A stretch of DNA of 64,000 nucleotides from Petrosia ficiformis (lineage: Eukaryota > Porifera > Demospongiae > Haplosclerida > Petrosiidae), in the NCBI GenBank assembly GCA_947044365.1, contig OX345638.1, positions 4,325,201 to 4,389,200 on the forward strand. The letters are read 5' to 3'. The notes beneath the pieces are model-generated. The model was given only the letters and a program-made list of their open reading frames with translations. It searched no databases and was not told the origin of the DNA. Position 1 is the first letter of the stretch, and the number at the start of each line of letters is the position of its first letter. Of this stretch, positions 1 through 10,804 are shown piece by piece. Both the position numbers and the translations under genes were made by a program.

Positions 1-317
1 AGTCAGTCGAAGTCATTCTTATGACAAGAGAGGTATGTGTAAGTATTTATGACAAAGGGTCTTGAATAAAAAAACAATATTTAAGCAATACCCCTTTAAA
101 ATCTTCCAGTGTATAGGCAAATTCATATTGCTATGTGCTTTATAATTATACACAGAATGTTTTAGCCTGGATGTTCTTATGTCATGAAGAAGGCTTTTGG
201 CCCAAACGTTTTTGTTTAAACAACTTATTTATTATGTGTATATAAGCAATAAAACAATAGAGAGTATGTTTGCTCATTCTGTTTCGGTTCCTGTATATAA
301 ATGGCAGGTGAATTTAT

Positions 318-905
318 AAATTAGTGTTGTTTAGTTAACTATAACTATAACTAAAACCCCTTTTAGTAAGGTGTTATGACTTTTAGTTAACTAAACTATA
401 ACTAAATGACAGGTCTACTTAACTAACCAAAAATTAAAATTGGGCACTTTTGGTTAGTTAACTAAAACTAAAACCCTTTTAGTAAACCTAATATTATTTT
501 TGTTAATCAATTACATGTGTAACTACATGTATGACTAAATGATTAACTATCGTATAGCGGGTTTATTTCGAGGGGGAAAACTTTCGTGGTTTGGACATCA
601 GCAAATGTTTCGCAGGTAAACTATCGTGAATATGCTCCGTGCTGTGACTCATGGTAACCACACCCACTAGTCTAATAATTCATTCACACGTTAACACGTT
701 GGGTTTATATTAACCACACCCATCAAACGTTAATTATTCGCAGAGAACATTTCGCGGTTTGAAATAAATTCGCAAATATCGCGAAACTTTTCCCCCTCGA
801 AACAAACCTGCTATACGGTATATATAAAAAATTGTGATAAACTAGACATACTATAACTATAGCCAAAAGTGGTCAACATTGTCATTCTAAAACAACACTA
901 GTATA
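318..905. mobile_element. MITE of the TAGTGTTG family with a nested MITE
   Basis: The ends read TAGTGTTG(T)TTTAGTTAAC and ACTAAAACAACACTA-like, an imperfect terminal inverted repeat, with interior runs of ACTAAAA/TTTTAGT. The same element occurs near 10138, 14039, 28419, 60146 and 61775, always within introns of gene X copies. This copy is enlarged by a second foldback element at about 549-822. It has no coding capacity. Eight-bp target duplications are only approximate here (clearer at 14039), so a hAT-type assignment is tentative. Confidence 0.65.
549..822. mobile_element. Foldback MITE nested inside another MITE
   Basis: The left end is CGTATAGCGGGTTTATTTCG followed by AGGGGGAAAA; the right end is its near reverse complement (TTTTCCCCCTCGAAACAAAC, then CTGCTATACGG). 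The same insertion sits in copy D near 61998-62222 and is absent from copy B at 14230-14285, which gives an empty site. An element with related ends (ATAGCTA...TAGCTATACGG) lies at 57553-57872. Confidence 0.7.
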
Positions 906-971
906 GATGTTTGAAAAAGACCCTTTTGAAAATCCAACCACATTTGTGTGTGTTTATGATAATTGAATAGT

Positions 972-1224
972 GATTTCATAATTATTGTATTAAATCCAAA
1001 CTATTCCTCTTCTATCCCCCACCCATCTTTAGTATGTAATGACCTTCAACATATTTCATAATTATTGTATTAAATCCAAACTATTCCTCTTCTATCCTCC
1101 CACCCACCTTTAGTACGTAATGATCTTCAACATATTTCATAATTATTGTATTAAATGCAAACTATTCCTCTTCTATCCCCCCACCCACCTTTAGTACGTA
1201 ATGACCTTCAAAATATTTCAGAAA
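972..1224 (+). repeat. ~81-bp tandem repeat covering an intron end and the first bases of an exon
   Basis: Three units each contain TTCATAATTATTGTATTAAA, a pyrimidine tract, a TTTAG acceptor and the first ~27 bases of the last exon of gene X (TAYGTAATGACCTTCAA). Only the third unit continues into the full exon. The equivalent region of copy B has a single unit (14430-14510), and copy D has four repeat units plus the true exon. Confidence 0.8.
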
Positions 1225-1659
1225 TACATTTTCGTGCTCTCAACTCACTGATGAAGGAAGGACAACTAAGCTCTGTTCCTACTTCCTCTCAACAAACAAA
1301 AGTTCCTGTGGAACAGATTCATCCACAAAGTCCTTTGAGAAAACCTCATCCCACTTAACTACCATTATCTATGTGTTTCAAGATGATGCTTTCTGTCATT
1401 ATGGGGTCCTGTTTATTGCAGCTACCATACATTTAAGACATGTTGTTTTCTACTTTCTACTTACGTAAACTTTATTATAATTGGTTTCATAAATTATGTT
1501 TTCTACTTGTTCATGTGTTTGATTATCTCAAACTTAAAATTCTAAAACTAACTATAATGATGTCATACAACAAAGCATGATGTAAAATAGTTTATACGAC
1601 TTTCAAGTTATTTATGTATTTCTGAATCAACTGATGATAAAACCATAGTTTGAAAACAG

Positions 1660-1849
1660 AAGGTTGGACAGACTCGAAAGCACCTCTGTTACAACTGGGT
1701 CCTCAAGCTACATGCATGTAGTTGCTTGTAGATGTTGTGGTTCAAGACCCTTCAACATTGTGTTCAAATTATTCACAAGTCAAATGATGGTTAAATTATT
1801 AATAACTCAAAGAGAATATTTGAGTGAGAAGAACTGGGTTTGCATGTAA
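1660..1849 (+). other. Conserved open block downstream of gene X (A); possible extra exon
   Basis: An open frame reads LDRLESTSVTTGSS... with a Cys-rich piece (CRCCGSRPF) and ends SEKNWVCM-stop. Copy B keeps the same frame at 14928-15104 (CRWCGSRPF); copy D is internally deleted (63100-63240). An AG precedes the block in each copy. The phase does not join exon 7 directly, so it may be an exon of a longer isoform, a neighbouring gene or 3' UTR. Copy A is two codons longer than B through an insertion that creates a CATGCATG palindrome. Confidence 0.35.
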
Positions 1850-2439
1850 AAGAGAATTTGATAAGCTTCTCAGAAGGTATGTATTATATAATAAATTTTC
1901 TTATTTCTTTATTTGCTGTTTATTTTGCAAAACACATTTCATAATCAAATCACTGACCATAAAAGCTTGATAAATGCCAAAAAGCACAAAGTAACCATGA
2001 CAACCCTGTGCACCCAATTGTATAACTATATTGAAAATTAATAATGTATCTTTGACAATTCTTTGTACTTAAACATACACCTTCATTCTCTTGTATTTCC
2101 ATAAATGTATAATAATAACTACTACTAAGATATTATTAATAGTTTTACTTTTCAATAATAATATAATTATAATTATATTTAAAAAATATGAATTATAAAT
2201 TGTCTGGTGGGCACCCTATTGGTGATTGTCGTGATGATATCAATAAACTGCTAGTGGAATCTTGCTGCTCTGTCGTGAGGTACAGAATAGTCAATATCAG
2301 GACCAATGGCAACAATACCTTTGGGATTTATTTGAATGTGGCTTCCCTGAAAATAAAATAAAATAATAAATTAATATAATTGTCCTTGTAACGTACGTCA
2401 CAGTTCAAAGGTCAAGTTGCACATAAGACGCCATGGCAA

Positions 2440-2905
2440 GAAGTGCTTCTAGCAACCTCCTTACCCGAGACTCAAAAGCCTTCTTAGGACTTAGTGCTTC
2501 TTAGGACTAATTCAAATGCAGTGTTCTCCCTCCTTTGACTGTAACTGGGGGAAACAAAAGGACCCCACTGCAGGTTGGCACCAGCTACACCCACGATATC
2601 GAGTTTCACAGCAAGTGAAATGTCTCGGCTACCCAACAGATTGCTTGGGCGGCGAGGGGGCTGCAACCCCTTCGAAACCCCATTAACATTGAGACAGCCA
2701 TCTTTAACATTCCCCCCATAGTCTATATTTAAGGCAAAGGGTGGCCGAAAAACTATCAACTTTTTAAGCTATTTTCATGGGCGACACCAATTACAAGCTC
2801 TTGGAGTGCTTCGTAACACTAGGAACTCACTTCCAACTGCGAGGGGTCAAATGTTACATATATGTGACATCAGTCCTCTAAAAGTTAAAAGTAGGCTTAA
2901 GTTAT
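2440..2905 (-). mobile_element. TTAA-bounded dispersed element, copy 1 (piggyBac-like end)
   Basis: On the minus strand the element begins TTAACTTTTAGAGGACTGATGTCACATATATG and continues with a stretch shared with 15744-16153 and 17948-18388. All three share the peptide-like segment IVGVAGAN(L/M)QWG..VSPS. A fourth start (TTAACCCTTAGAGCACTGA) lies at 63933. TTAA plus CCCT-type ends suggest a piggyBac-like non-autonomous element, but I could not identify the opposite terminus. Confidence 0.45.
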
Positions 2906-3162
2906 CATGAAATTACAGTCCATACCTCAATATGGAATCTATTTGTTGTTTCTCCAAATCCTGGTGTGTTATACAGGTCTCTCAAATATCCCCACATGTT
3001 GGGATAGTCAACGATACGTTTCTTATTACACTAAAACTAATAAAAAAATTTTGAACATACTATTCCAAGAGTCAGTGAACCCACCCATCCTCAGAGAACA
3101 TTCTACAAGTAGTACATTGCCGATTACATATACATGTATACTTACTTATACACTGCCTAGAA

Positions 3163-3360
3163 TTAAGTTAGCCTGTTCTCACTGGCGTATGAGATGTTTG
3201 ATTCGGACCCTGCCAGCTGAGCTGCCTTGGTAGCTCAGTTGGTAGAGCATCTGTCTGGAATACAGAGTGTCGTGGGTTCGAATCCCACCTGAGGCAACTC
3301 TCATTTTTCATTTTTCCATTGCCTCAGGTGTCTGTCCTCATCTCTGATAACATCTATAGC
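3163..3360 (+). mobile_element. tRNA-derived SINE, full copy
   Basis: A tRNA-like body at 3224-3296 folds as a 72-nt cloverleaf: acceptor GCCTTGG/CTGAGGC, A-box TAGCTCAGTTGGTAGAGC, B-box GGGTTCGAATCCC and anticodon loop CTGGAAT. It is flanked by a constant 5' leader (about 60 bp, including GGCGTATGAGATG) and a 3' tail (CTCTCATTTTTC ... CATTGCCTCAGGTGTCT). Leader, body and tail recur together at 54660-54870, 54950-55150 and partly at 55409-55530, so this is a SINE and not a tRNA gene. Confidence 0.85.
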
Positions 3361-3880
3361 AATACATGTACATGTACTAATACTATACACAGTAATACAT
3401 TACTGATTACATATACATGTATACTTACTTAATATAGCACATCTATAGCAATACATGTACATGTATTCGTACTATACACAGTAGTACATTACTGATTACA
3501 TATACATGTATACTTATTTAATATAGTACATCTATAGCAATACATGTACATGTACTGATACTATACACAGTAGTACATTACTGATTACATATACATGTAT
3601 ACTTACTTAATATAGCACATCTATAGCAATACATGTACATGTACTCATACTATACACGGTAGTACATTACTGATTACATATACATGACATACATGTAGTA
3701 ATATAGCATGTAATACATGTACATGTAGTCATGCAGTACATTGCAGATTACATACATGTACATGTACATATATACATGTATGTGTATACTTATACACAGT
3801 AGTACATCCATAGTAATGCATGTATATGTACATGTACAAGTATACTGATAGTAACCTAAGCATGTGTCACAGTATTCATA
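3355..3880. repeat. 89-bp minisatellite, short allele (about 4 units), in GHR(A) intron
   Basis: Units of about 89 bp carry CATCTATAGCAATACATG, TACATGTACT, ACACAGTAGTACATTACTG and TATACATGTATACTTACTT. The homologous intron of copy B carries about 16 units (16513-17945). Many nested TACATGTA palindromes are present. Confidence 0.85.
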
Positions 3881-4239
3881 TACCAATACATATATACTTA
3901 TGTGTCTATTATATATTCACTAGTTAAATCAAATTATAACTAAGACAAACCTTAAAATGGCCGACATAAACAAGATCAAATCGTACTAATGTAGTGTATA
4001 GACATATATCAGCCTCAGTAATACATGATCCTGTGAGGTAACAATGATGAGACAGAATCTCTTCCACCCTATCCAAAGCTCCAAATAGTTCCCTTACAGC
4101 TTTGTCATAAGCTTCTTGTGTGGTAGCAAATCCAGAACGATAAACACCATTATTGATATCTCTGTGTGAGTAGATTAATGGAGATGCTTGTGTACATATG
4201 AACCAATATACAACTAATTATACGTAATTTTCATTCATA

Positions 4240-4440
4240 ACTACATGTAATTATAGCCATAATTACATATACATACATAATTACACATAATTACATATAC
4301 ATACATAATTACACATAATTACATACACATACATAATTACACATAATTACATATACATACATAATTACACATAATTACATATACATACATAATTACACAT
4401 AATTACATACACATACATAATTACAGTTATTATTACATAT
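4240..4440. repeat. 28-bp satellite (ACATAATTACACATAATTACATATACAT-type)
   Basis: About seven units of a 28-bp motif built from ATAATTACACATAATTAC and ATATACAT occupy the segment between GHR(A) and CEP295(A). The same satellite is expanded at 19443-19975 in GHR(B). The segment 4440-4822 that follows has no recognisable coding sequence; it marks the GHR/CEP295 junction of the tandem duplication. Confidence 0.8.
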
Positions 4441-5899
4441 AATTACATATGCATAGCATATAATGCATGACTATGGATAAAAAAATTAGTCATCTATGGA
4501 GTAGTGGTGTAACTGAGTGTTTAGTGATGGCAGGGCAGAGAAATTGTGAGTTGTAAAGCAGAGGGTCTGTGGGGCGCTGCCCCCAGAAGGTGAAGGGTTT
4601 TCAGAGTTAAATAAACCAAACTGAAGGGTAACTTTGGCTTGTGGCTTTGTTTCTGTTATATTACACTAGTGGAAAGGGTGCTCTAAAGCGGTGTACAAAC
4701 ACTGATCATGAATTGAGATGACAGAATAAGTGTTTCAAACACCTGTTATTCAGCCATTTTGTATGGGAAACAAACTATATTTTGTATTGTATATACATGT
4801 ATGCACATGTACATGTACTTACTGGTATATGTTGTATAACTCGTTGTCTTTGTGTTCTGTCTTCCCTCATAAGTAAGCTAAGATCTTTAATAACATCAAC
4901 TTTGTCCTACGAGTTATATACAATAGTATGAAATGAACTTTGAACTTTCAATAATGAACTACCTTCTCTAGCTTGACTTTTGCTAGTGCATGTTTGTGTC
5001 TCAACCATGCTGTTTCTTGTTGTTCTTGATGAAGAGCAGCCACACGCTACATGTACATGTAAGTGTATAATAAATGAAAAGATACCCTTTAAACTTTACA
5101 CATGTATTAAAGATTCATTTAGAGGAGCAGAGGGCATTTGCCTCCCCTGTACATACATGTATATAAACATATTCCAGCCTTTTGGCCTCAAATGCAAGTA
5201 CCAGTATTGCGCTGAGTGTCTGTATGGCCCTTGGGTTAGGTGAACTAGTTAAATGACATTAATTATTCAACTTTGCCCAGTACATACATGTACATGTAGC
5301 TAGCTAATTACAGTAACATCTCACCACTGATAGATGACATCATTTATGTACATGCATGTACGTGTATGTACATGTACTTACTGATATTATCATACCGATG
5401 CACTTGTACATCATTGTATGTCATGTACACAGGGGTGTGAAAACATTAGCCAATTACTGGACATTTTGACCTATTGTCACCACCATTGTCCTGCTTCCCA
5501 TATATTTTGCATACACCAATTTTCCGGACATTCACTAGATTTATTGGACAATGCCTTGAATCACCGATTGTTTCCATACCCCTGATTGTACATGTACCTG
5601 CATATACATATACATGTGTACTATTAATACATGTACCTTTTCATGTTCCTTTAGTTCAATACTCAGTTGTTGAGCAGCTTGATTGGCATCAGGCTTTGTA
5701 AAGAGGATAAAAATACATGTACTAGTGAATATCATGATACACATGTACTGTACACGTAGTTGACTCACCTTATAAGTATCTGATGTCGATTCCTTATGAA
5801 CTAGATTATCAGGAAGATGAAAGTAAGTCGATGCAAAGCATTCTACTCCTCTCACTCTTTTAGTACCAAGATGAGGACACAGATGTGGATCTAGTTCCT

Positions 5900-6345
5900 A
5901 ATACATGTACACATGTACATGTATGTATGTATTGTATGTACACATATACATGTACATGTATTGTATGTATGTACACATGTACATGTACATGTATGTACTG
6001 TACATATATACATGTATTCACTATTGTATGTATGTACACATGCATGTATGTATGTACACATGTACATGTACATGTGTGTATGTACTGTAAACATATACAT
6101 GTACATGTATGTACTGTACACATATACATGTATGTACTGTACACATATACATGTATGTATGTACACATATACATGTATGTACTGTACACATATACATGTA
6201 TGTATGTACACATACACATGTATGTATGTACACATATACATGTATGTATGTACACATACACATGTATGTATGTACACATATACATGTATGTATGTACACA
6301 TATACATGTATGCTTGTGTCATTTACAGATATAATTATGTACATG
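5900..6345. repeat. ACATGTATGT/ACATATACATGT microsatellite in CEP295(A) intron
   Basis: Continuous low-complexity alternation of ACATATAC, ATGTATGT and TACTGTAC. It gives open frames of 120-150 codons on both strands, all made of Tyr/Thr/Cys/Met/His/Val, which are artefacts of the repeat. Confidence 0.95.
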
Positions 6346-6470
6346 TACTTGAACTGAAGTTTAAGTAAATAATAATATGTACAGTACACAAAATATACAG
6401 TTCATTGAATGTGTAATTATTAAATTGATATGTACATATTAGACATGGGACCAGTAAGATACTAATATTT

Positions 6471-7231
6471 ACCCTCGCCGTGTAGCGTAGGCGGAAGGGT
6501 ACGGTAATCGTTTTGTCTGTGTGTTAGCAATTTTTCTTGAAAATTAAAAACATTGACATTTCAAAAGGGGTACTGGTACACTTCAAATTATACAAGGAAA
6601 AAAAACAGAAATTCTTCTAAAACCTTTTTGTTCTAAAGTTATGACAAGTTTTATAACTCACAGTTACCGTTTCACGACTTTAAGATGAAACGAGGGCAAT
6701 AACGAGAGTAAATATAGACACACAAAACACAAGTGATCCTCTTGCATGGCTGTCGCTAGTCAAGAAACACTTCAAACCACCAAAACAATCGATGTAATGG
6801 TTGCTACTACATCACCATTGATGCAAGATAGAGAGCTACCTAGCTCCACCTACAGGTATGTGCACGTACATGTGTATGTGCATGCTTGCATACTAAACAC
6901 GTGGTAGAGGTGATTCGTTTTCACACGGAGACTTTAGAGGTAGACTTGAGAACTTTTTCAAAGGAAAACAGAGAATAAGATGTAAGATATATATACAAAT
7001 TATACATTTCTTTCATTGATATTCTTATTTTGTCTTTTAGGATATAAAGTTATATATATATATATTATAACAGTTTTAATTAATGCCCACAAATGTTATC
7101 AAATTTGTATTTCTATTCCATGTAACAAAAGTGTTGTTTGTTTCATACACTTCATTACATGTATATATATTTTTAAAATGGAGTGCTTTGTATTACTTTG
7201 CCACGTAGGCGAGGGTCCCGTCCCGACGGCG
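6471..7231. mobile_element. ~760-bp MITE with ACCCTCGCC ends, copy 1
   Basis: The left end is ACCCTCGCCG(T/C)GTAGCGTAGG, then CGGAAGGGTACGGTAATCG; the right end is GCCACGTAGGCGAGGGTCCC, then GTCCCGACGG. The same two ends, inverted, bound a ~865-bp copy at 37428-38292 inside the CACTA element. A worn fragment (TTACCCTTCACTTCGCC) is at 45990-46020. There is no transposase; the superfamily is uncertain. Confidence 0.7.
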
Positions 7232-7869
7232 CTCGTAGTACCTGTAGTCTTGTACTGGAGTACATTATTAAAGCACCTGTACATGTACTTGTATCCAAAA
7301 GACTGTTCAGTATTGCAGTAATATGTTTAGCTTATAGTATATAAAATGTCTATATAGATTGTATAGTGTAACTATAACCAGAACCTAATTAATGTTCATG
7401 TATGTAGTTTTGTACAATCAGAAAACTCACTCGAGTCTTCACTGAGTACTTCCCTTTTAATACAGTAGCAACTATACATATATACATGTACAGGTACTTT
7501 AAAAAGTATTAGTACATATTACATGTACATGCACATGTACATGTAGTTTAAAACGTACATGTATTTGTACATATTACATGTACATGTACTTTGTACAACT
7601 AACCATTACTAATATTGAAGACTGTTGATGAGGTTTGGATACTATTTTTCGAGATCTTTCTTTCTCTGTACGTAAAGCAATGGATCTACTATTAAGGACT
7701 TTATCTTGATTTGTCACAGATCTCAATTGGTTTTCAGACAACTGTAAAATATAAAAATTCAATAAAACTTCAGATGTTTCTTAACTTACTTCTTTCATGG
7801 CTGCAAGTTGTCTCTTCTTTGCCATAGTCCTGTATAATGCAAGTATTTCTAATTACACGTAGCTCCATG

Positions 7870-8345
7870 TTAGTGATTTTAACTGAAGTTTAATAATGTA
7901 TAACCCAAGCTGGGTTATACATTATTAAACTTGTATGAACCCAGGCTGGGTTCATACATGCATAATGATGCAAAGCCTTGAATTGGGTCTGTTGTGTTGT
8001 GATAAAATCCTGAAAACTGATTGGATAAACACAGGTGGCACAAAGATACAATGTAGAATGAGATCCTATCCTCGTGTTACATTGTGTCTGATGATGTTGA
8101 AGAAAGCATACTGTGTTTACAATACAACACATTGACTTGACGCAAAGAAATGCAAAGCTTTGCGTCATTGTGTGGACCAGTCTTAAGTCATGCATGTACA
8201 GCAACCTATAACCAACCATATGCTTACTCTAATACAGCCTACATGTATATTATACAATATTATACACTATTTCATGTATCTAATTTATGTGCGAATTTGT
8301 TTCAATAATTTAATAACTCGTACTAATGCTGTTTTATTACTAAAA
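7870..8345. repeat. Single-unit version of the 166-bp repeat seen at 56041-56875
   Basis: In this CEP295(A) intron the segment with ATTGTGTGGACCAG, TAACCATATGCTTACTC and TATTATACAATATTATACAC is present once, whereas the homologous intron of copy D carries five head-to-tail units. A short inverted repeat, ATGTATAACCCAAGCTGGGTTATACAT, precedes it at 7896-7922. Confidence 0.75.
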
Positions 8346-9397
8346 CAATAATGAATACCTCTGTTGAGCTGTCAGTAGAAGACGTAATTCTTGTAATCTT
8401 TGTTCTTCCTAAAGTATACATATATACACATGAATTTCAATTGATTGTAAAAACATAATTTTCCATATGTCTATAGCCTGCCTTCAGAAACGATAAAAGA
8501 CCACATCATTAATTAATAAATAATTACCGAAAAAATTTTCTTCCACACTTCATGTGCCATAGTACTCATTTAAATATTGATTTCTGGCCGGAGCACTAGT
8601 ATATGTATATGTACAGTACCAGAAAAGTTTACATACTATGACGACACCTACACTTTAATAAGGTGATAGTCAACTGTAAGTGATAGTACAGTACTAAAGT
8701 GTAATACTGTGTAGTACATTAAAAGTACAGTGTACTTTACTCACTCCCCTTGCTAGAGTTTTGCCTTCCCTAGGAATTTGTTTGCCAATATGCACACTAT
8801 GATAACCCTGTAGCTCCCCAACACCCACCCCCCCCCCCCCCCCCCCCTCTTTAAATTCCTGTTTGCCCCCTCGACAAATCAAAGCCTGCTATGATAGTAC
8901 ATAATTTTAATATCAGGTACAATATAATACATAATATACATGTATATAATGTATATACATGTACATAATTACACACATAATTAGACATTGTACATACCTG
9001 TCCAATATCAATAGCATCTCTGTGTCCTTGACCAATATAACTATACCGAGTTATTAGCTCTTGTTCCAAACAATGTAGCTCATCCTGATGGCTTTTAGCA
9101 GTTTGTTCCTTTATTAAAAGTCACATGATTATCACATGCTACAAAAGTGTTTCATTATGAAACAGAGAAGGTTCCGCATGTGTCACTGCATGTCAATGTG
9201 GAAAATTAGTCAGTATTATAGGGGTATATTACATGATGAGTAAACTTTTAGCCAGCATGTAATAATTATTATAGTCCATAATATTGATCTAATTCCCATG
9301 ATGTACAGTGACATGTGCACAACCTTCTCTCATCATGAAATTAGTACCTGGAGAGTTTGACGTATCTACGTGCTGGTACAGAGCTAGAGGTAGACAT

Positions 9398-9524
9398 TAT
9401 TTGATTTATTTCTGTGGCTTTATTCAAACTCCCGCCATTTTTAAAATAATAATAATAATTGATTAATTGTAATTAATTATTAATAACAAATTATTATTAA
9501 TTATTAATTTTAATTAATCAAAAA
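9398..9524. promoter_or_regulatory. Bidirectional promoter, CEP295(A) / gene X(B)
   Basis: Only 127 bp separate the minus-strand ATG of CEP295(A) (9397) from the plus-strand ATG of gene X(B) (9525). The interval is almost pure A/T (ATAATAATAATTGATTAATTG...) with a short G/C piece near the CEP295 side (CTCCCGCCATTTTTAAAA). The arrangement is repeated in copy D (59191-59299). Promoter function is inferred from the head-to-head geometry; no TATA or CCAAT element stands out. Confidence 0.55.
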
Positions 9525-9638
9525 ATGGTAAGGGACTTAGTAGTGTATTTCATTATTCAATACTATGTAATTATAAACACAGGCTGAGAAGAAAAAACTG
9601 AATGATTTTCCTGTACATATTATAATGTAGATGTGACA

Positions 9639-9841
9639 TAGTCTTGGTACTCGCCCCCTTTGCATAGAGAGGAAGAGGTCTGGTATTGCACGCATCATAG
9701 AGTTGTCTCAAAAGAATTTAATTACTTAATTACTGTGTATACACAATACACATGCGGGTTTCCCGAAATGGGGAAAGGGGTATGATGTGTGCGATACCAG
9801 ACCCTTTCCTGTCTATGCAAAGGGGTCGAGTACCGAGACTA
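9639..9841. mobile_element. MULE-like foldback MITE in intron 2 of X(B)
   Basis: The terminal inverted repeat is TAGTCTTGGTACTCGCCCCC / GGGGTCGAGTACCGAGACTA. The 9-bp flanks are GATGTGACA and CATGTGTCA, an imperfect target duplication (copy D's left flank is CATGTGACA). The internal halves are also complementary (AGAGGTCTGGTATTGCACGC / GCGATACCAGACCCTTTCC). A copy at the same site in D (59473-59684) shows that the insertion predates the duplication. Confidence 0.75.
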
Positions 9842-10137
9842 CATGTGTCATACATGTATATATATATTATATTATTTATGTAAGATGTTTGGTAAACAGA
9901 TTGAAACCACTTTCCCTTCCTCCGGTATTGACAAATCTCAATCTTAATTTCAGGGTTTTAGATATTTTGCAACTCATTTACGAGGAAGAGAAGAAATGAT
10001 TTGTAGTATAATAAACGAACCAACCATACCAATTCTATTATCAGCCAGTAATTCACCAGCCAGTTCATTTGGAAGATATGGACAAGAACCTTTACCAAAA
10101 GATTCGTATGTCTATAAATACACTTATGACTAGATTA

Positions 10138-10414
10138 GTGTTGTTTTAGTTTGACAAAAATGAGCTCTTTTAGCTATAGTTGTAGTATGTCTGTTATAGT
10201 GGATTGACTTAAATATTACGCTTACTAAAAGAGTTTTAGTTTAGTTAACTAACTAAAAGTTCTCATTATTGACCATGTTTTGTTTAGTTACATAGTTATA
10301 GTCATTGGCTTGTATTTTGATTCTATTTTAAATTAGTTAACTAAAAGTCATAATGTCTTACTAAAATGGGTTTTAGTTTTAGTTATAGTTATAGTTAACT
10401 GAAACAACACTACT
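10138..10414. mobile_element. MITE of the TAGTGTTG family in intron 3 of X(B)
   Basis: TAGTGTTGTTTTAGTTTGAC at the left and TAACTGAAACAACACTA at the right; internal TTAGTTAACTAAAAG motifs. It is shared at the same site with copies C and D. Confidence 0.65.
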
Positions 10415-10804
10415 AGAATGTGATCCAAAAGTACTTTTGGATCCCATAAAGCTACAGGGATCACCCTGACTGTGGCACTATTGGATATGTATGGAGTACT
10501 TCATTCTGTGTAGTATTAGAATCTTCACTTGACAATAAATATTATATAATCACTTGCTATTGTTATGGGTGTCTAGTTAGTATACATTCTAGTGTAGTGA
10601 TGGATAAAGGTATAGAATTCCTTTTTTACATATTAGAACGTCACTCATGATGAGTCGGAATCAACAACGAAGGTATATACATGTATGTCATATGACTGTC
10701 ACATGATACTCATATGATTATTAATTTTAGACTCAGTGGATATGGATTTATTAATGTAGGACTTCCTCCAGCTAGTCCCAGTGAAACTGAACAGGATTAT
10801 GTAA

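Larger units (their letters stand above)
1..1358 (+). pseudogene. Gene X, copy A: 3' end (last two exons)
   Basis: Only the tail of gene X is present. Exon 7 ends at 32 (codons for VSRSHSYDKR, then GT at 33). The last exon is 1195-1358, starting after a TTTAG acceptor and ending in TAA; it encodes VRNDLQNISEIHFRALNS, continues through a Ser/Pro/Gln-rich stretch and ends in HPT. The phase (1 nt carried over) matches copies B and D. I do not recognise the protein family. The intron between the exons (33-1194) is filled by a MITE with a nested MITE and by a tandem duplication of the acceptor region. The upstream part lies outside the window, so whether copy A is functional cannot be judged. Confidence 0.6.
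2251..4161 (-). pseudogene. Glutathionyl-hydroquinone reductase (Xi-class GST), copy A: last three exons only
   Basis: Three exons are visible: 4161-3951 (DINNGVYRSGFATTQEAYDK, later TEADI and TTLVRFDLVYVGHFK in this family), 3030-2926 (CNKKRIVDYPNMWGYLRDLY) and 2346-2251 (INPKGIVAIGPDIDYSVPHD, stop). These match the C-terminal helical domain of YqjG/ECM4-type glutathionyl-hydroquinone reductases, which remove glutathione from glutathionylated quinols. The preceding exon present in copy B (21766-21466) is missing. In its place upstream lie CEP295-like exons whose phase does not fit: a splice from 4823 into 4161 would hit a stop after three codons. Four codons (HNYQ) at the end of the middle exon in B are absent here. 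I read this as a truncated duplicate. Confidence 0.85.
4823..9397 (-). pseudogene. CEP295: CEP295-like centriolar protein, copy A, 5' exons deleted
   Basis: Nine exons are seen: 9397-9348, 9108-8998, 8408-8359, 7829-7790, 7741-7610, 5897-5769, 5693-5637, 5046-4963 and 4906-4823. From 9108 onward all junctions keep phase (229 codons). The peptide is highly charged and helical (LITRYSYIGQGHRDAID, TMAKKRQLAAMKE, LRTEKERSRKIVSKPHQQSS, PDANQAAQQLSIELKEHEK) and lines up in order with the N-terminal part of vertebrate CEP295/KIAA1731, a centriole-to-centrosome conversion factor. Compared with copy D, a deletion joins the middle of exon 1 to the end of exon 3. The new first exon (MSTSSSVPARRYVKLS..., 50 nt) leaves phase 2 while the next exon needs phase 0, so the frame is lost. 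The gene stops after exon 11 (RQRVIQHIP, then GTAAGT); the long CEP295 C-terminus is not in the window. Confidence 0.75.

Noticed and set aside
2484..2759. 91-codon minus-strand frame as a stand-alone gene
   Set aside because: It lies in a dispersed element present three times; copies at 15744 and 17948 break the frame differently. Reported instead as part of the element.
3224..3296. Functional tRNA gene
   Set aside because: It folds well, but leader and tail recur with it in four places and the anticodon/arm class conflict points to a SINE head.
5860..6389. Several overlapping 80-150-codon frames on both strands
   Set aside because: All are translations of the ACATGT/ACATAT microsatellite (Tyr/Met/His/Cys/Thr/Val only); no gene.
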